In this document: positions 23,776 through 30,909 of the stretch, in pieces
Numbering within the stretch: the stretch's first letter is position 1
Layout: each line of letters starts with the position of its first letter
NCBI GenBank assembly: GCA_028819505.1
Contig: JAPPLH010000116.1
Coordinates: 1 to 35,048 of the forward strand
Direction of reading: 5' to 3'
Source of the DNA: Acidimicrobiaceae bacterium
GTDB lineage: Bacteria > Actinomycetota > Acidimicrobiia > Acidimicrobiales > Aldehydirespiratoraceae
DNA: 35,048 nt
The notes under the pieces: generated by a model
Databases searched by the model: none
What the model was told of the DNA's origin: nothing
What the model saw: only the letters and a program-made list of their open reading frames with translations
Program-made: the position numbers and the translations under genes

Positions 23776-24585
23776 ATGGGATCGGTCACGCCACGGTCGC
23801 GGTCGGCCGGCAGGCAGCTGCCGCTCGGCTGTGCGGCAGCTCGCCGCGCCGGGCTGGGCGAACTGCGCCACACCGTCGAGACGGGCTCCACCAACGACGA
23901 CCTGGTCCGGGAGGCCCGACTCGGGGACCGCTCGCCGGCTGTCCTGGTGGCCGACCACCAGACCGCGGGAAGGGGTCGGCTGGGGCGTCGCTGGTCCGAC
24001 GCGGCCGCCGGCCCCCACGCCGGTGAGGCGTCGCTGCTGGTCAGCTTCCGGCTCGTGGTGCCCGTGGCCGGCGCGTTCGACCGGACCGCCGCGGTCTCGG
24101 CCGCCGCGCTCCTGGCCGTGTCGGGCGCACTTGCCGGCTCCGGAGCGGCGGTGCGGTCCAAGTGGCCGAACGACTTGCTCATCGAGTCTCGGGACGCGTC
24201 CGGCAAGTTGGCGGGCGTGCTGTCGGAGATCGTCGACGGCGAACCCTCGCTGGTGGTGGTCGGTCTGGGCCTGAACATCGCGGAGGCGCCACCGGCGCCG
24301 GGGGCGGCCTCGCTCGCTCAGGCGGGCGGCACAGCCACCCGCGACGAGCTCCTGGCGTCGCTGATCGACGCCCTGCCCGGCTACCTGGCCGACCCCGGGC
24401 GGGCCCGCGAGGACCTGAGGGCCGCGTCGGCGACGCTGGGGAGGCAAGTGAGGGTCCAGCGCACCGACGGCACGTCGATCGTGGGCACGGCCGTCGATGT
24501 CGACGGCTCAGGCCGCCTGGTCGTCGCCGGCGATTCCGGCGAGGTCGCGATCGGCGCTGGAGACGTGTTCCACCTGCGTTCCTGA
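23776..24585 (+). CDS. birA: Biotin-[acetyl-CoA carboxylase] ligase
   Basis: The 269-residue protein joins biotin, via biotinyl-AMP, to the carrier Lys of biotin-dependent carboxylases. It has the catalytic-domain marks GSTNDDLVREA, the biotin/ATP loop TAGRGRLGRRW, KWPNDLLIE, GKLAGVLSE and VVVGLGLNI, and a C-terminal SH3-like domain (RTDGTSIVGTAVDVDGSGRLVV). There is no N-terminal DNA-binding domain, so it is a class I ligase and not a repressor. The ATG at 23776 is chosen for the -10 spacing; ATG 23767 is an in-frame alternative. Its likely substrate is the product of 14446-16233. Confidence 0.92.
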   Translation: MGSVTPRSRSAGRQLPLGCAAARRAGLGELRHTVETGSTNDDLVREARLGDRSPAVLVADHQTAGRGRLGRRWSDAAAGPHAGEASLLVSFRLVVPVAGAFDRTAAVSAAALLAVSGALAGSGAAVRSKWPNDLLIESRDASGKLAGVLSEIVDGEPSLVVVGLGLNIAEAPPAPGAASLAQAGGTATRDELLASLIDALPGYLADPGRAREDLRAASATLGRQVRVQRTDGTSIVGTAVDVDGSGRLVVAGDSGEVAIGAGDVFHLRS

Positions 24586-24595
24586 CGGGAGACAC

Positions 24596-24690
24596 AGAGG
24601 CCGAGCGGGCAGGCGGGGAGTCCGGCGCCCTACGAGCGAGGCCGCGGCCCGATCGGCCCGCAGGTCGCAGCGGACAGGCGCGGGTCGCGG
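24596..24690 (-). repeat. Dispersed repeat copy D, diverged and inverted
   Basis: Between the biotin ligase stop and the LCP gene, the minus strand carries the CCCGCTCGGCCTCT module (24609-24596), a CCGCGGCCTCGCTCG block and a CGGGCCGATCGGGCC block in the same order as the core of the other copies, with more mismatches. The spacing between modules matches copy C closely. The right module is not found. Confidence 0.55.
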
Positions 24691-24726
24691 CCTGCCGATC
24701 ATGCAGAGGGCCGGGGGGACCGGCGG

Positions 24727-24732
24727 TACGCT
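24727..24732 (+). promoter_or_regulatory. -10-like TACGCT before the LCP gene
   Basis: TACGCT is followed after 8 nt by GTG 24741, again a leaderless arrangement. It lies in the 155-bp gap after birA, next to repeat copy D. Confidence 0.4.
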
Positions 24733-24740
24733 TGGCGCCC

Positions 24741-26408
24741 GTGACCGACCAAGGGAAGCCGCGCTTGAGGCGTAGTTGGCCGCAGCGCCTGGTGGTGGTC
24801 GCGAGCCTCCTGGTGATCGTCTCGGCCGTGGCGTCGGCGAGGACCGTGCAGTACGTCGAGGAGGTCTGGGAGCAGGTCGACCGGGTGCCCGTCACCGGCA
24901 CCGTCCAGTACGGCCAGGAGCTGCTGCGACCCGACACAGAGCCGGGGGAGCCCGTCAATTTCCTGATCGTCGGCACCGACAGCGGCACTGATGTCGCGGA
25001 CACCGCGGGCGCGGAGCAGGCCGGCGGGGCCGCCGCCGCCGGCAGGAGCCTGGCCGACGTGATCATGCTGCTGCACCTCGACCCGAAGGCGAAGTCGGCG
25101 TGGGTCTTGTCTATCCCCCGGGACCTGTGGTCCGAGATACCGGGCGCCCAGGACCACAAGATCAACTCCGCCTTCTATATCGGCGGCGCCTCGCTGCTGG
25201 TGGAGACCATCACGTCGATGTTCGACGTGGAGATCAACCACTACGTGCAGATGGACTTCGCAGGCTTCCAGCAGGTGGTGGACAGCCTCGGGGGAGTGCC
25301 GGTGTGGTTCCCCCATCCGGTCCGTGATCCCAAGTCGCATCTGGACATCACCGAGGCAGGCTGCCATGTGCTGGGAGGCGAGCAGGCCCTGCAGTACGTG
25401 AGGAGCCGCCGGTACACCGAACTGATCGACGGGAGGTGGAGGATCACCGGCGGCGACGACTTCAGCCGCATCGCCCGCCAGCAGGACTTCCTGGTGCTCG
25501 CCCTCGACCGGGCCATAAGCCGCGGCGCCAGGAATCCCGCCACCATCGCCGGCATGATCGAGGCGGGAGCCGCCTTCGTGACCATCGACCAGGCTCTGAC
25601 CCTCGGCGAGCTGGTGTCGCTGGCCCAGGACTTCTCCGACTTCAACCCCGAGAACCTGCAGCGGCAGCGACTCGAGGTGTACACGCTGTTCTGGCCCGAC
25701 GGCCGCTACAAGGGCGAGGCCGCGCTCCGGCAGGCGAACGAGCCGATCCTCGACGTCTTCCGGGGGGAGGCGGACTCGTTGAGTCCCTCCGAGGTGGCGT
25801 TGACCGTCGCCGGCTTCAACGAGTTCAACCGCGAGGAGGCGTCCGCTTCGCTGGCCGGCGAGGGCTTCCGGGTACTGGGGTCTCTGCCGTCTCCGGCCCT
25901 TCCCGAGACCGTCGTGCTGCACGGTCCCGGCCACGCGGAGGCGGCCATGACCGTGGCCCGCTACCTCGAGCCGGTGCCCTACGTCGTGTCCGACGACGGG
26001 TTCGACGGCGTGGCGGTGGTGCTCGGCGCCGACTACGGCGGGGTGCTGTTCGGGTTCCAGGAGCCCATGAGCGTGGTGCGTGAACAGGTACGGGCCCGCG
26101 GCTTCCCCCCGATCCTGCCCGATCTGGCCTCGGTGGTCCCTCCGCCGGCGACCGGCGGCGCGGCGCAGGCGCCGGTCGTCTCCGGCGGGGCTTCCGTTGG
26201 AGGTCCGGCGGGCGCGATCGCCGCTGCGGCCGGGGGCCCGCACGTCCTGGGAGCCATGTTGTCCGGGGGTGCGCATGTTCTGGGGGCCGCGCTGGGCGGC
26301 GGTTCCGTGGTCGGAGGCGCCGACCTTGTCGCCGCGCAACCGGCTCCGGCGGATGCCGATCCGGTCACAATCCTGGGCCGCCCGCCCGAAGGCGAATCCT
26401 GTGGCTGA
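24741..26408 (+). CDS. LytR-CpsA-Psr (LCP) family glycopolymer transferase
   Basis: The 555-residue protein has one N-terminal membrane helix (residues ~15-35) and an extracytoplasmic LCP domain: VNFLIVGTDSG, SLADVIMLLHLDP, VLSIPRDLW, KINSAFYIGG and LGGVPV, including the Asp and Arg residues that bind polyprenyl pyrophosphate. A LytR_C-like domain follows (about residues 340-450). The last ~70 residues are low complexity with a repeated GGxHVLGAxLxGG. LCP enzymes attach lipid-linked polymers to peptidoglycan. The GTG at 24741 fits the -10 and the membrane helix. It overlaps the UGD start by 8 nt. Here it probably joins the locus glycan to the wall. Confidence 0.88.
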   Translation: MTDQGKPRLRRSWPQRLVVVASLLVIVSAVASARTVQYVEEVWEQVDRVPVTGTVQYGQELLRPDTEPGEPVNFLIVGTDSGTDVADTAGAEQAGGAAAAGRSLADVIMLLHLDPKAKSAWVLSIPRDLWSEIPGAQDHKINSAFYIGGASLLVETITSMFDVEINHYVQMDFAGFQQVVDSLGGVPVWFPHPVRDPKSHLDITEAGCHVLGGEQALQYVRSRRYTELIDGRWRITGGDDFSRIARQQDFLVLALDRAISRGARNPATIAGMIEAGAAFVTIDQALTLGELVSLAQDFSDFNPENLQRQRLEVYTLFWPDGRYKGEAALRQANEPILDVFRGEADSLSPSEVALTVAGFNEFNREEASASLAGEGFRVLGSLPSPALPETVVLHGPGHAEAAMTVARYLEPVPYVVSDDGFDGVAVVLGADYGGVLFGFQEPMSVVREQVRARGFPPILPDLASVVPPPATGGAAQAPVVSGGASVGGPAGAIAAAAGGPHVLGAMLSGGAHVLGAALGGGSVVGGADLVAAQPAPADADPVTILGRPPEGESCG

Positions 26409-27762
26409 CCGGGACGCGCCGACGGTGCCGGCCGACGGCGGCGGGAGGTCTGCCGCTCCGGAGAAGGGCGGCGGGAGGCCTGCCGCTTCGGCCGCGGTCG
26501 CCGTCGTCGGGGCGGGGTACGTCGGTCTGACCACCGCGGCGTGCCTGGCTCGGCTGGGCCACCGCGTGACCTGCACCGACGTGGATGAGTCCAGGATCAC
26601 CGCGCTTCAGCGCGCCGAGATGCCGATCCATGAGCCGGGGCTGGCCGAGTTGGTGAGGACCGGCATCGACGGGTCCCGGCTCTCCTTCGCGTGCGGTTCG
26701 GCTGACGCTGCCGCCCGGGCCGACTTCGTCTTCCTGTGCGTGCCCACTCCCTCGGGCCCGGACGGCGGCACCGACCTCGGCTGCCTGGAGGCCGCGGCCG
26801 CCGAGATCGGTCCGAGCCTGCGGCCGGGGACGGTGGTGGTGAACAAGTCGACTGCTCCGGCGGGCACCGTGGCGCTGCTGGCTCGAGTGCTGGGACGGGC
26901 CGACGTCTCGGTGGCGTCCAATCCCGAGTTCCTGAGGCAGGGCTCGGCCGTCCACGACTTCCTCAACCCCGACCGGTTGGTGGTGGGCGCGGCCGACGTC
27001 GCGGTGGCCGAGCGGGTGGCCGGTCTCTACGCCGGCATAGATGCGCCCGTCCTCGTCACCGACCCGGCCTCCGCTGAGACGGTCAAGTACGCGGCCAACG
27101 CCTTCCTGGCGACGAAGCTGTCGTTCTCGAACTCGGTCGCGGCGCTCTGCGAGGCGGTGGGCGCCGACGCCGACGACGTGCTGGAGGGCATGGGACACGA
27201 CAGGCGGATAGGCCGCGACTACCTGCGGCCCGGGCCGGGATGGGGCGGCTCGTGCCTTCCCAAGGACACGCGTTCGCTGGTGGTGGCGGCGTCCGCCGCG
27301 GGCTACGACTTCGCGCTGCTGCGAAGCGTGGTGGAAGCCAATGAAGCGCAGTTCGCCAGGATCGTGGACAAGGTCGCGCGCCGGGTAGAGCTGTCCGGGG
27401 CCCGCGTCGCGCTGCTCGGCCTGGCCTTCAAGGCCGGTACCGACGACCTGCGAGACTCGCCCGCCCTGGAGATTGCCAGGCGCCTGGCCGGGGCCGGGGC
27501 GGCGGTCCACGCCTACGATCCGATGATCGGCGCCTGCGCGGCCACCGAGCAGGCCGGCGTGGCCGTAGCGGACGACGCGTACGCGGCCTGCGACGGCGCC
27601 TCCGCGCTGGTGGTCGCGACCGAGTGGGACGAGTTCCGGCGACTCGATCTCGACCGGTTGGCCAGCCTCATGGACGAACTGCACGTGATCGACGCCCGCA
27701 ACCTGCTGGACCGCGGCGAACTGGAGCGCCGCGGCTTCACCTACAGCGGCGTCGGCGTGTGA
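26401..27762 (+). CDS. UDP-glucose 6-dehydrogenase family protein
   Basis: The 453-residue protein oxidises a UDP-sugar, most likely UDP-glucose to UDP-glucuronate, with NAD. It has the nucleotide fold VGAGYVGLTTAACLARLGH, NPEFLRQGSAVHDF, KYAANAFLATKLSF, catalytic Cys285 in GPGWGGSCLPKDT, and LGLAFKAGTDDLRDSPA. The GTG at 26401 overlaps the LCP gene by 8 nt. The first ~32 residues before the fold are an extension with a duplicated GGGRxAA block (30-nt repeat), not part of the enzyme core. UDP-ManNAc dehydrogenase is possible, especially given the epimerase at 20162, but the GSCLPKDT and NPEFLRQG context fits UGD. Confidence 0.9.
   Translation: MADRDAPTVPADGGGRSAAPEKGGGRPAASAAVAVVGAGYVGLTTAACLARLGHRVTCTDVDESRITALQRAEMPIHEPGLAELVRTGIDGSRLSFACGSADAAARADFVFLCVPTPSGPDGGTDLGCLEAAAAEIGPSLRPGTVVVNKSTAPAGTVALLARVLGRADVSVASNPEFLRQGSAVHDFLNPDRLVVGAADVAVAERVAGLYAGIDAPVLVTDPASAETVKYAANAFLATKLSFSNSVAALCEAVGADADDVLEGMGHDRRIGRDYLRPGPGWGGSCLPKDTRSLVVAASAAGYDFALLRSVVEANEAQFARIVDKVARRVELSGARVALLGLAFKAGTDDLRDSPALEIARRLAGAGAAVHAYDPMIGACAATEQAGVAVADDAYAACDGASALVVATEWDEFRRLDLDRLASLMDELHVIDARNLLDRGELERRGFTYSGVGV
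26437..26496 (+). repeat. Two tandem 30-nt units near the start of the UGD gene
   Basis: 26437-26466 and 26467-26496 share GGCGGCGGGAGG and a CTGCCGCT block. They encode two GGGRxAA segments in an N-terminal extension that the enzyme family does not need. Confidence 0.7.
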
Positions 27763-27785
27763 AGCCTGCTCGGCCTCCGGGCCGA

Positions 27786-27791
27786 TAGCGT
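27786..27791 (+). promoter_or_regulatory. -10-like TAGCGT before the His-rich gene
   Basis: TAGCGT is followed after 8 nt by GTG 27800, in the 37-bp gap after the UGD gene. It may give an internal leaderless transcript within the operon. Confidence 0.35.
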
Positions 27792-27799
27792 GACGGCCC

Positions 27800-28537
27800 G
27801 TGGCCAAGCCGAGTTCGTCGAAGAAGGTCCAGCGAGCCGCCAGAGCGGCGGCCGCGTCGAAGGGCGCCCGCGAGCGCCGGGAGATCGCCTTCCCGCTGGC
27901 ACTGGCGGTGGTGGTGATCCTCGGGGTGGCCCTCGTGGTGTTCGCCCGATCCTCCCGCACGCCCGCGGCGGCCCCGAGAGTCGGCAACGATCACTGGCAC
28001 TCGGCCTACGGGATCTACGACTGCGACCGGTTCCTGCCCGCCTTCACCAGCGCGGCCGATCCCGACGGCATCCACTCCCACCAGGACGGCGTGGTCCACA
28101 TCCACCCGTGGAACAGTTCCGCGGCCGGTGATCGGGCCGACCTCGACGTGTTCTTCGAGGCCATGGGGGCGAGGGTCACCGACGATGAGATAAGCGGCCC
28201 CGGCATCGGCGTGCTGGAGGCCGGATCGGACTGCAACGGCGAGCCGACCGTGATCAGGGCTGTGCGATTCACCCGGGTCGATCCCGCCGCCATCGACGCC
28301 GCCGACACGCTCTCGGAGATCTACGAGGCCACCGACACCTACTCTGACGACTTCGGCGACGTACGCCTGCTGGGAGACCTGGAGGCGTTCACGTTCGCCC
28401 GGGTCCCGGCCGGGGCCGACATCCCGCCGCCGCCCGAGGACCGGCTCCAGGTCGCTCTGGCGGCCTCGGCGGGGAACCTGGTCTCCACCGGGCCGGAAAC
28501 CGAAGTCGACCCGACCGACGCCCCGCCCGAGGAATAG
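27800..28537 (+). CDS. Membrane-anchored protein with a His-rich extracytoplasmic motif
   Basis: I do not recognise a named family. The 245-residue protein has a basic N terminus (VAKPSSSKKVQRAAR), one membrane helix at about residues 32-53, and an outer domain. The domain opens with NDHWHSAYGIYDC, followed by GIHSHQDGVVHIHPW: seven His in about 50 residues, plus two Cys (the second in GSDCNGEP). This looks like a metal site, possibly with one disulphide. The C-terminal ~60 residues are acidic and Pro-rich. The GTG at 27800 gives the expected positive-inside topology. It sits between UGD and a nucleotidylyltransferase gene (22-nt gap downstream), so a link to glycan assembly is likely but unproven. 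Confidence 0.75.
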   Translation: MAKPSSSKKVQRAARAAAASKGARERREIAFPLALAVVVILGVALVVFARSSRTPAAAPRVGNDHWHSAYGIYDCDRFLPAFTSAADPDGIHSHQDGVVHIHPWNSSAAGDRADLDVFFEAMGARVTDDEISGPGIGVLEAGSDCNGEPTVIRAVRFTRVDPAAIDAADTLSEIYEATDTYSDDFGDVRLLGDLEAFTFARVPAGADIPPPPEDRLQVALAASAGNLVSTGPETEVDPTDAPPEE

Positions 28538-28559
28538 AGGGCGGGGCGGGGGCGCCGAG

Positions 28560-29570
28560 GTGCAGGCGATCCTGCTCGTCGGAGGCTTCGGGACCCGCTT
28601 GCGCCCCCTCACCCTCACCACTCCCAAGCAGATGCTGCCGGTGCTGGACCGGCCCATGATCGAGCACGTCGTGTCAGGGCTGGGACGCCACGGCGTGGAC
28701 AGGGTGGTCCTGGCGCTCGGCTACCAGGACGACGCCTTCCGGGCGGCCTACCCGGACGGGCGCTGCGCGGGGGTCGAGTTGTGCTGCGTCGTGGAGTCCG
28801 AGCCGCTCGACACTGCCGGCGCCATCCGCTTCGCCTACGAGGCCTCGGACATGGGCGCAGTCCCGAGCACCTTCCTGGTGGCCAACGGCGACGTGATCAC
28901 CGGCCTCGACGTGAGCGAACTGCTGCGCCTGCACCGCGCAGCCGGAGCCGAGGCCACCATCCATCTGATCGAGGTGGAGGATCCGTCCCGCTACGGCGTG
29001 GTGGTGACCAACGCCGGCGGGCGGGTGACCGCCTTCGTGGAGAAGCCGTCGCCGCCGGCGCCCAGTCGCTGGATCAACGCCGGCACCTACCTGATGGAGC
29101 CGTCGGTGATCGGGCGCATCGCTAGCGGGCGCCGGGTGTCGGTGGAGCGCGAGGTGTTCCCGGCCATGGCCGCCGACGGCACGCTGTGGGCCTTGCGGCA
29201 CAACACCTACTGGGTCGACGCCGGCACCCCCGAGACATACCTGCGGGCCCAACTCGACCTGCTCGACGGCCGGCGGGGTCCGGCCGCGGCCGGGGTGTCG
29301 GGGGAAGCAGTGGTGGATCCGGGGGCAGTCGTCGAGCGCAGCGTGGTCATGGCCGGCGCCGTGGTGGCGGCAGGCTCGGTTGTGCGGGGCTCGGCCGTCC
29401 ATTCCGGCGCGGTGATCGAACCGGGCGCGCAGGTGCTCGACTCCGTGGTGGGGTCGGAAGCGACGGTCGGGCGTGGCGCCCGCGTTGCGGACGGGACCCT
29501 GATCGGCGAAGGCTCCGCGGTGGCGCCTGGGGCGGCCCTGTCGGGCGCCCGAGTGCCTGAGGCGGCCTGA
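28560..29570 (+). CDS. Sugar-1-phosphate nucleotidylyltransferase with left-handed beta-helix
   Basis: The 336-residue protein begins with AILLVGGFGTRLRPLT and TPKQMLPVLDRPMIEHV, the signature of nucleotidyltransferases that make NDP-sugars. FLVANGDVITGLD is the metal-binding strand; VEKPSPPAPSRWINAGTY follows. From about residue 245 hexapeptide-like repeats (VVDPGAVVERSVVMAGAVV and on) form a beta-helix. The layout fits mannose-1-phosphate guanylyltransferase-like enzymes; glucose-1-phosphate thymidylyl- or uridylyltransferase cannot be excluded. The GTG at 28560 starts on the first strand. The stop overlaps the ATG of a 10-codon ORF (TGATG). It supplies activated sugar to the locus. Confidence 0.88.
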   Translation: MQAILLVGGFGTRLRPLTLTTPKQMLPVLDRPMIEHVVSGLGRHGVDRVVLALGYQDDAFRAAYPDGRCAGVELCCVVESEPLDTAGAIRFAYEASDMGAVPSTFLVANGDVITGLDVSELLRLHRAAGAEATIHLIEVEDPSRYGVVVTNAGGRVTAFVEKPSPPAPSRWINAGTYLMEPSVIGRIASGRRVSVEREVFPAMAADGTLWALRHNTYWVDAGTPETYLRAQLDLLDGRRGPAAAGVSGEAVVDPGAVVERSVVMAGAVVAAGSVVRGSAVHSGAVIEPGAQVLDSVVGSEATVGRGARVADGTLIGEGSAVAPGAALSGARVPEAA

Positions 29571-29607
29571 TGGCGGCTGCCGGGCATTCTGAGGCGGCCT
29601 GATGGCG
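29558..29607 (+). repeat. Direct repeat of a stop-start junction
   Basis: TGAGGCGGCCTGATGGCG occurs at 29558-29575 and again at 29590-29607, 32 nt apart, with no mismatch. Each copy contains a TGATG stop-start overlap. The first ends the nucleotidylyltransferase gene; the second starts galE. Confidence 0.9.
29570..29602 (+). CDS. 10-residue minigene between the nucleotidylyltransferase gene and galE
   Basis: The ATG at 29570 overlaps the nucleotidylyltransferase stop, encodes MAAAGHSEAA, and ends in TGA at 29600-29602, which overlaps the galE ATG. The frame exists because the stop-start junction was duplicated. It would keep galE translation coupled to the gene upstream through two reinitiation steps. 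No function of the peptide itself is evident, and it may be only a by-product of the duplication. Confidence 0.4.
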   Translation: MAAAGHSEAA

Positions 29608-30612
29608 ACGCTGGTCACCGGGGGCGCCGGCTACATCGGCAGCCACACCGTGGTGGCCTTGCACGACGCGGGCCGCGACGTGGTGATCTTGGACGACTTC
29701 TCCAACGCGGCGAGGCGTGCGGTCGACTCGATCCGGAGCCTCACCCGCTCGGACCTTCCGGTCGAGGAGGGCGACGCGAGCGATCCGGACGTCCTGGAGG
29801 CGGTCTTCCGCGGGCATCGGATCGACTCGGTGGTCCATTTCGCGGCCCGCAAGAGCGTGGCTGAGTCGGTCGCCGATCCGCTCGACTACTACCGCAGCAA
29901 CCTCGGGTCGGTGATCTCGCTGGCCGCCGCGGCCATCGACAGGGGCGTCCCGCGGCTGGTGTTCAGCTCATCGGCCACCGTCTACGGGTCGGCCTCGGCG
30001 CCGCCGGTCACCGAGGAGTCGCCGACCGTCCCGGCGAGCCCCTACGGCGAGACCAAGCTGATGGGGGAGCGCATCCTGGCCGACGCCGCGGCCGCGTCGG
30101 AGATGAGCGTGACCTCGCTGCGCTACTTCAACCCAGTGGGCGCGCACCCGTCGGGGCTGATAGGGGAGGATCCGTCCGGTGAGCCGGCCAACCTGGTGCC
30201 CCGGATCATGCAGGTGGCTGCGGGCCGTCGGGACCGGCTGGAAGTCTTCGGCGCCGACTACTCCACTGTCGACGGCACCGCATTGCGCGACTACGTGCAC
30301 GTCATGGACCTGGCCGAGGGTCATGTGGCTGCTCTGGATGCCGCGATGGCCCCGGCGAGCAGCCGGGTCTACAACCTGGGAACGGGCTCGGGCACCACTG
30401 TGCTCCAGATCCTGGCCGCAGCCTCCGAGGTGATCGGCTCGCCCATTCCCTACGAGATGGCCGAACGTCGCCCCGGCGACATCGAAGCCTCCTGGGCCGA
30501 CTGCACCCGGGCCCGCGACGAACTCGGCTGGCAGGCCCGCCGCAGCCTGCCGGAGATGCTGGCCGACCACTGGAACTTCACCCACCACCACCCCGCCGGC
30601 TACGGGAGTTAG
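29602..30612 (+). CDS. galE: UDP-glucose 4-epimerase
   Basis: The 336-residue short-chain dehydrogenase/reductase has the NAD-binding TGGAGYIGSHTVVAL, VVHFAARKSVAESV, the catalytic Ser in FSSSATVYG and YxxxK as Tyr148-Lys152 (SPYGETK), and RYFNPVGAHPSGLIGEDP. It interconverts UDP-glucose and UDP-galactose (or the N-acetyl forms), providing Gal residues for the glycan. The ATG at 29602 overlaps the minigene stop. It is the last envelope gene of the plus-strand operon and is followed after 42 bp by a toxin-antitoxin pair with its own promoter. Confidence 0.92.
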   Translation: MATLVTGGAGYIGSHTVVALHDAGRDVVILDDFSNAARRAVDSIRSLTRSDLPVEEGDASDPDVLEAVFRGHRIDSVVHFAARKSVAESVADPLDYYRSNLGSVISLAAAAIDRGVPRLVFSSSATVYGSASAPPVTEESPTVPASPYGETKLMGERILADAAAASEMSVTSLRYFNPVGAHPSGLIGEDPSGEPANLVPRIMQVAAGRRDRLEVFGADYSTVDGTALRDYVHVMDLAEGHVAALDAAMAPASSRVYNLGTGSGTTVLQILAAASEVIGSPIPYEMAERRPGDIEASWADCTRARDELGWQARRSLPEMLADHWNFTHHHPAGYGS

Positions 30613-30627
30613 GACCCCTGTCACGGC

Positions 30628-30648
30628 CGTAGCACACCGTGCTACGAT
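30628..30648 (+). promoter_or_regulatory. Operator palindrome over the -10 of the toxin-antitoxin operon
   Basis: CGTAGCAC (30628-30635) and GTGCTACG (30639-30646) are perfect 8-bp inverted arms around a 3-bp spacer. The right arm overlaps TACGAT (30643-30648), a good -10, and ATG 30655 follows after 6 nt. This is the usual layout for autorepression by a Phd-type antitoxin, and the mRNA would be leaderless or nearly so. Confidence 0.7.
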
Positions 30649-30654
30649 AGTGAC

Positions 30655-30909
30655 ATGAGTACTGAGATCAGCCAGCGACAGCTCCGGAACGACAGCGGTC
30701 GGATCATGCGTGCCCTCAGCGAGGGCAAGACGTTCACGATCACCCGCAACGGTGAGCCTGTCGGTGCGCTGACGCCCCTGCGCCGCCGCCGTTTCGTTCT
30801 TGCCGAGGCCGCCGTCGAACTCTTCGGCGCGGCTGCCCCGATGGACTACGAGAGCCTCCGCCGCGACCTCGACCAGGTTGCCGACCAGGATCCCACCGTC
30901 CGTGCCTAG
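30655..30909 (+). CDS. Antitoxin, Phd/YefM family
   Basis: The 84-residue protein has a Phd/YefM N-terminal DNA-binding fold (SQRQLRNDSGRIMRALSEGKTFTITRNGEPVGALTP without its first residues) and an acidic C-terminal helix (DYESLRRDLDQVADQDP) that should wrap the toxin. It would bind the palindrome just upstream and repress its own operon. Its stop overlaps the toxin GTG by 8 nt, ensuring more antitoxin than toxin. Confidence 0.9.
   Translation: MSTEISQRQLRNDSGRIMRALSEGKTFTITRNGEPVGALTPLRRRRFVLAEAAVELFGAAAPMDYESLRRDLDQVADQDPTVRA

Noticed and set aside
27800-28537. Naming the His-rich protein as DUF3105
   Set aside because: Only the general pattern of one membrane helix plus His/Tyr motifs is similar; I cannot match the family's conserved blocks.
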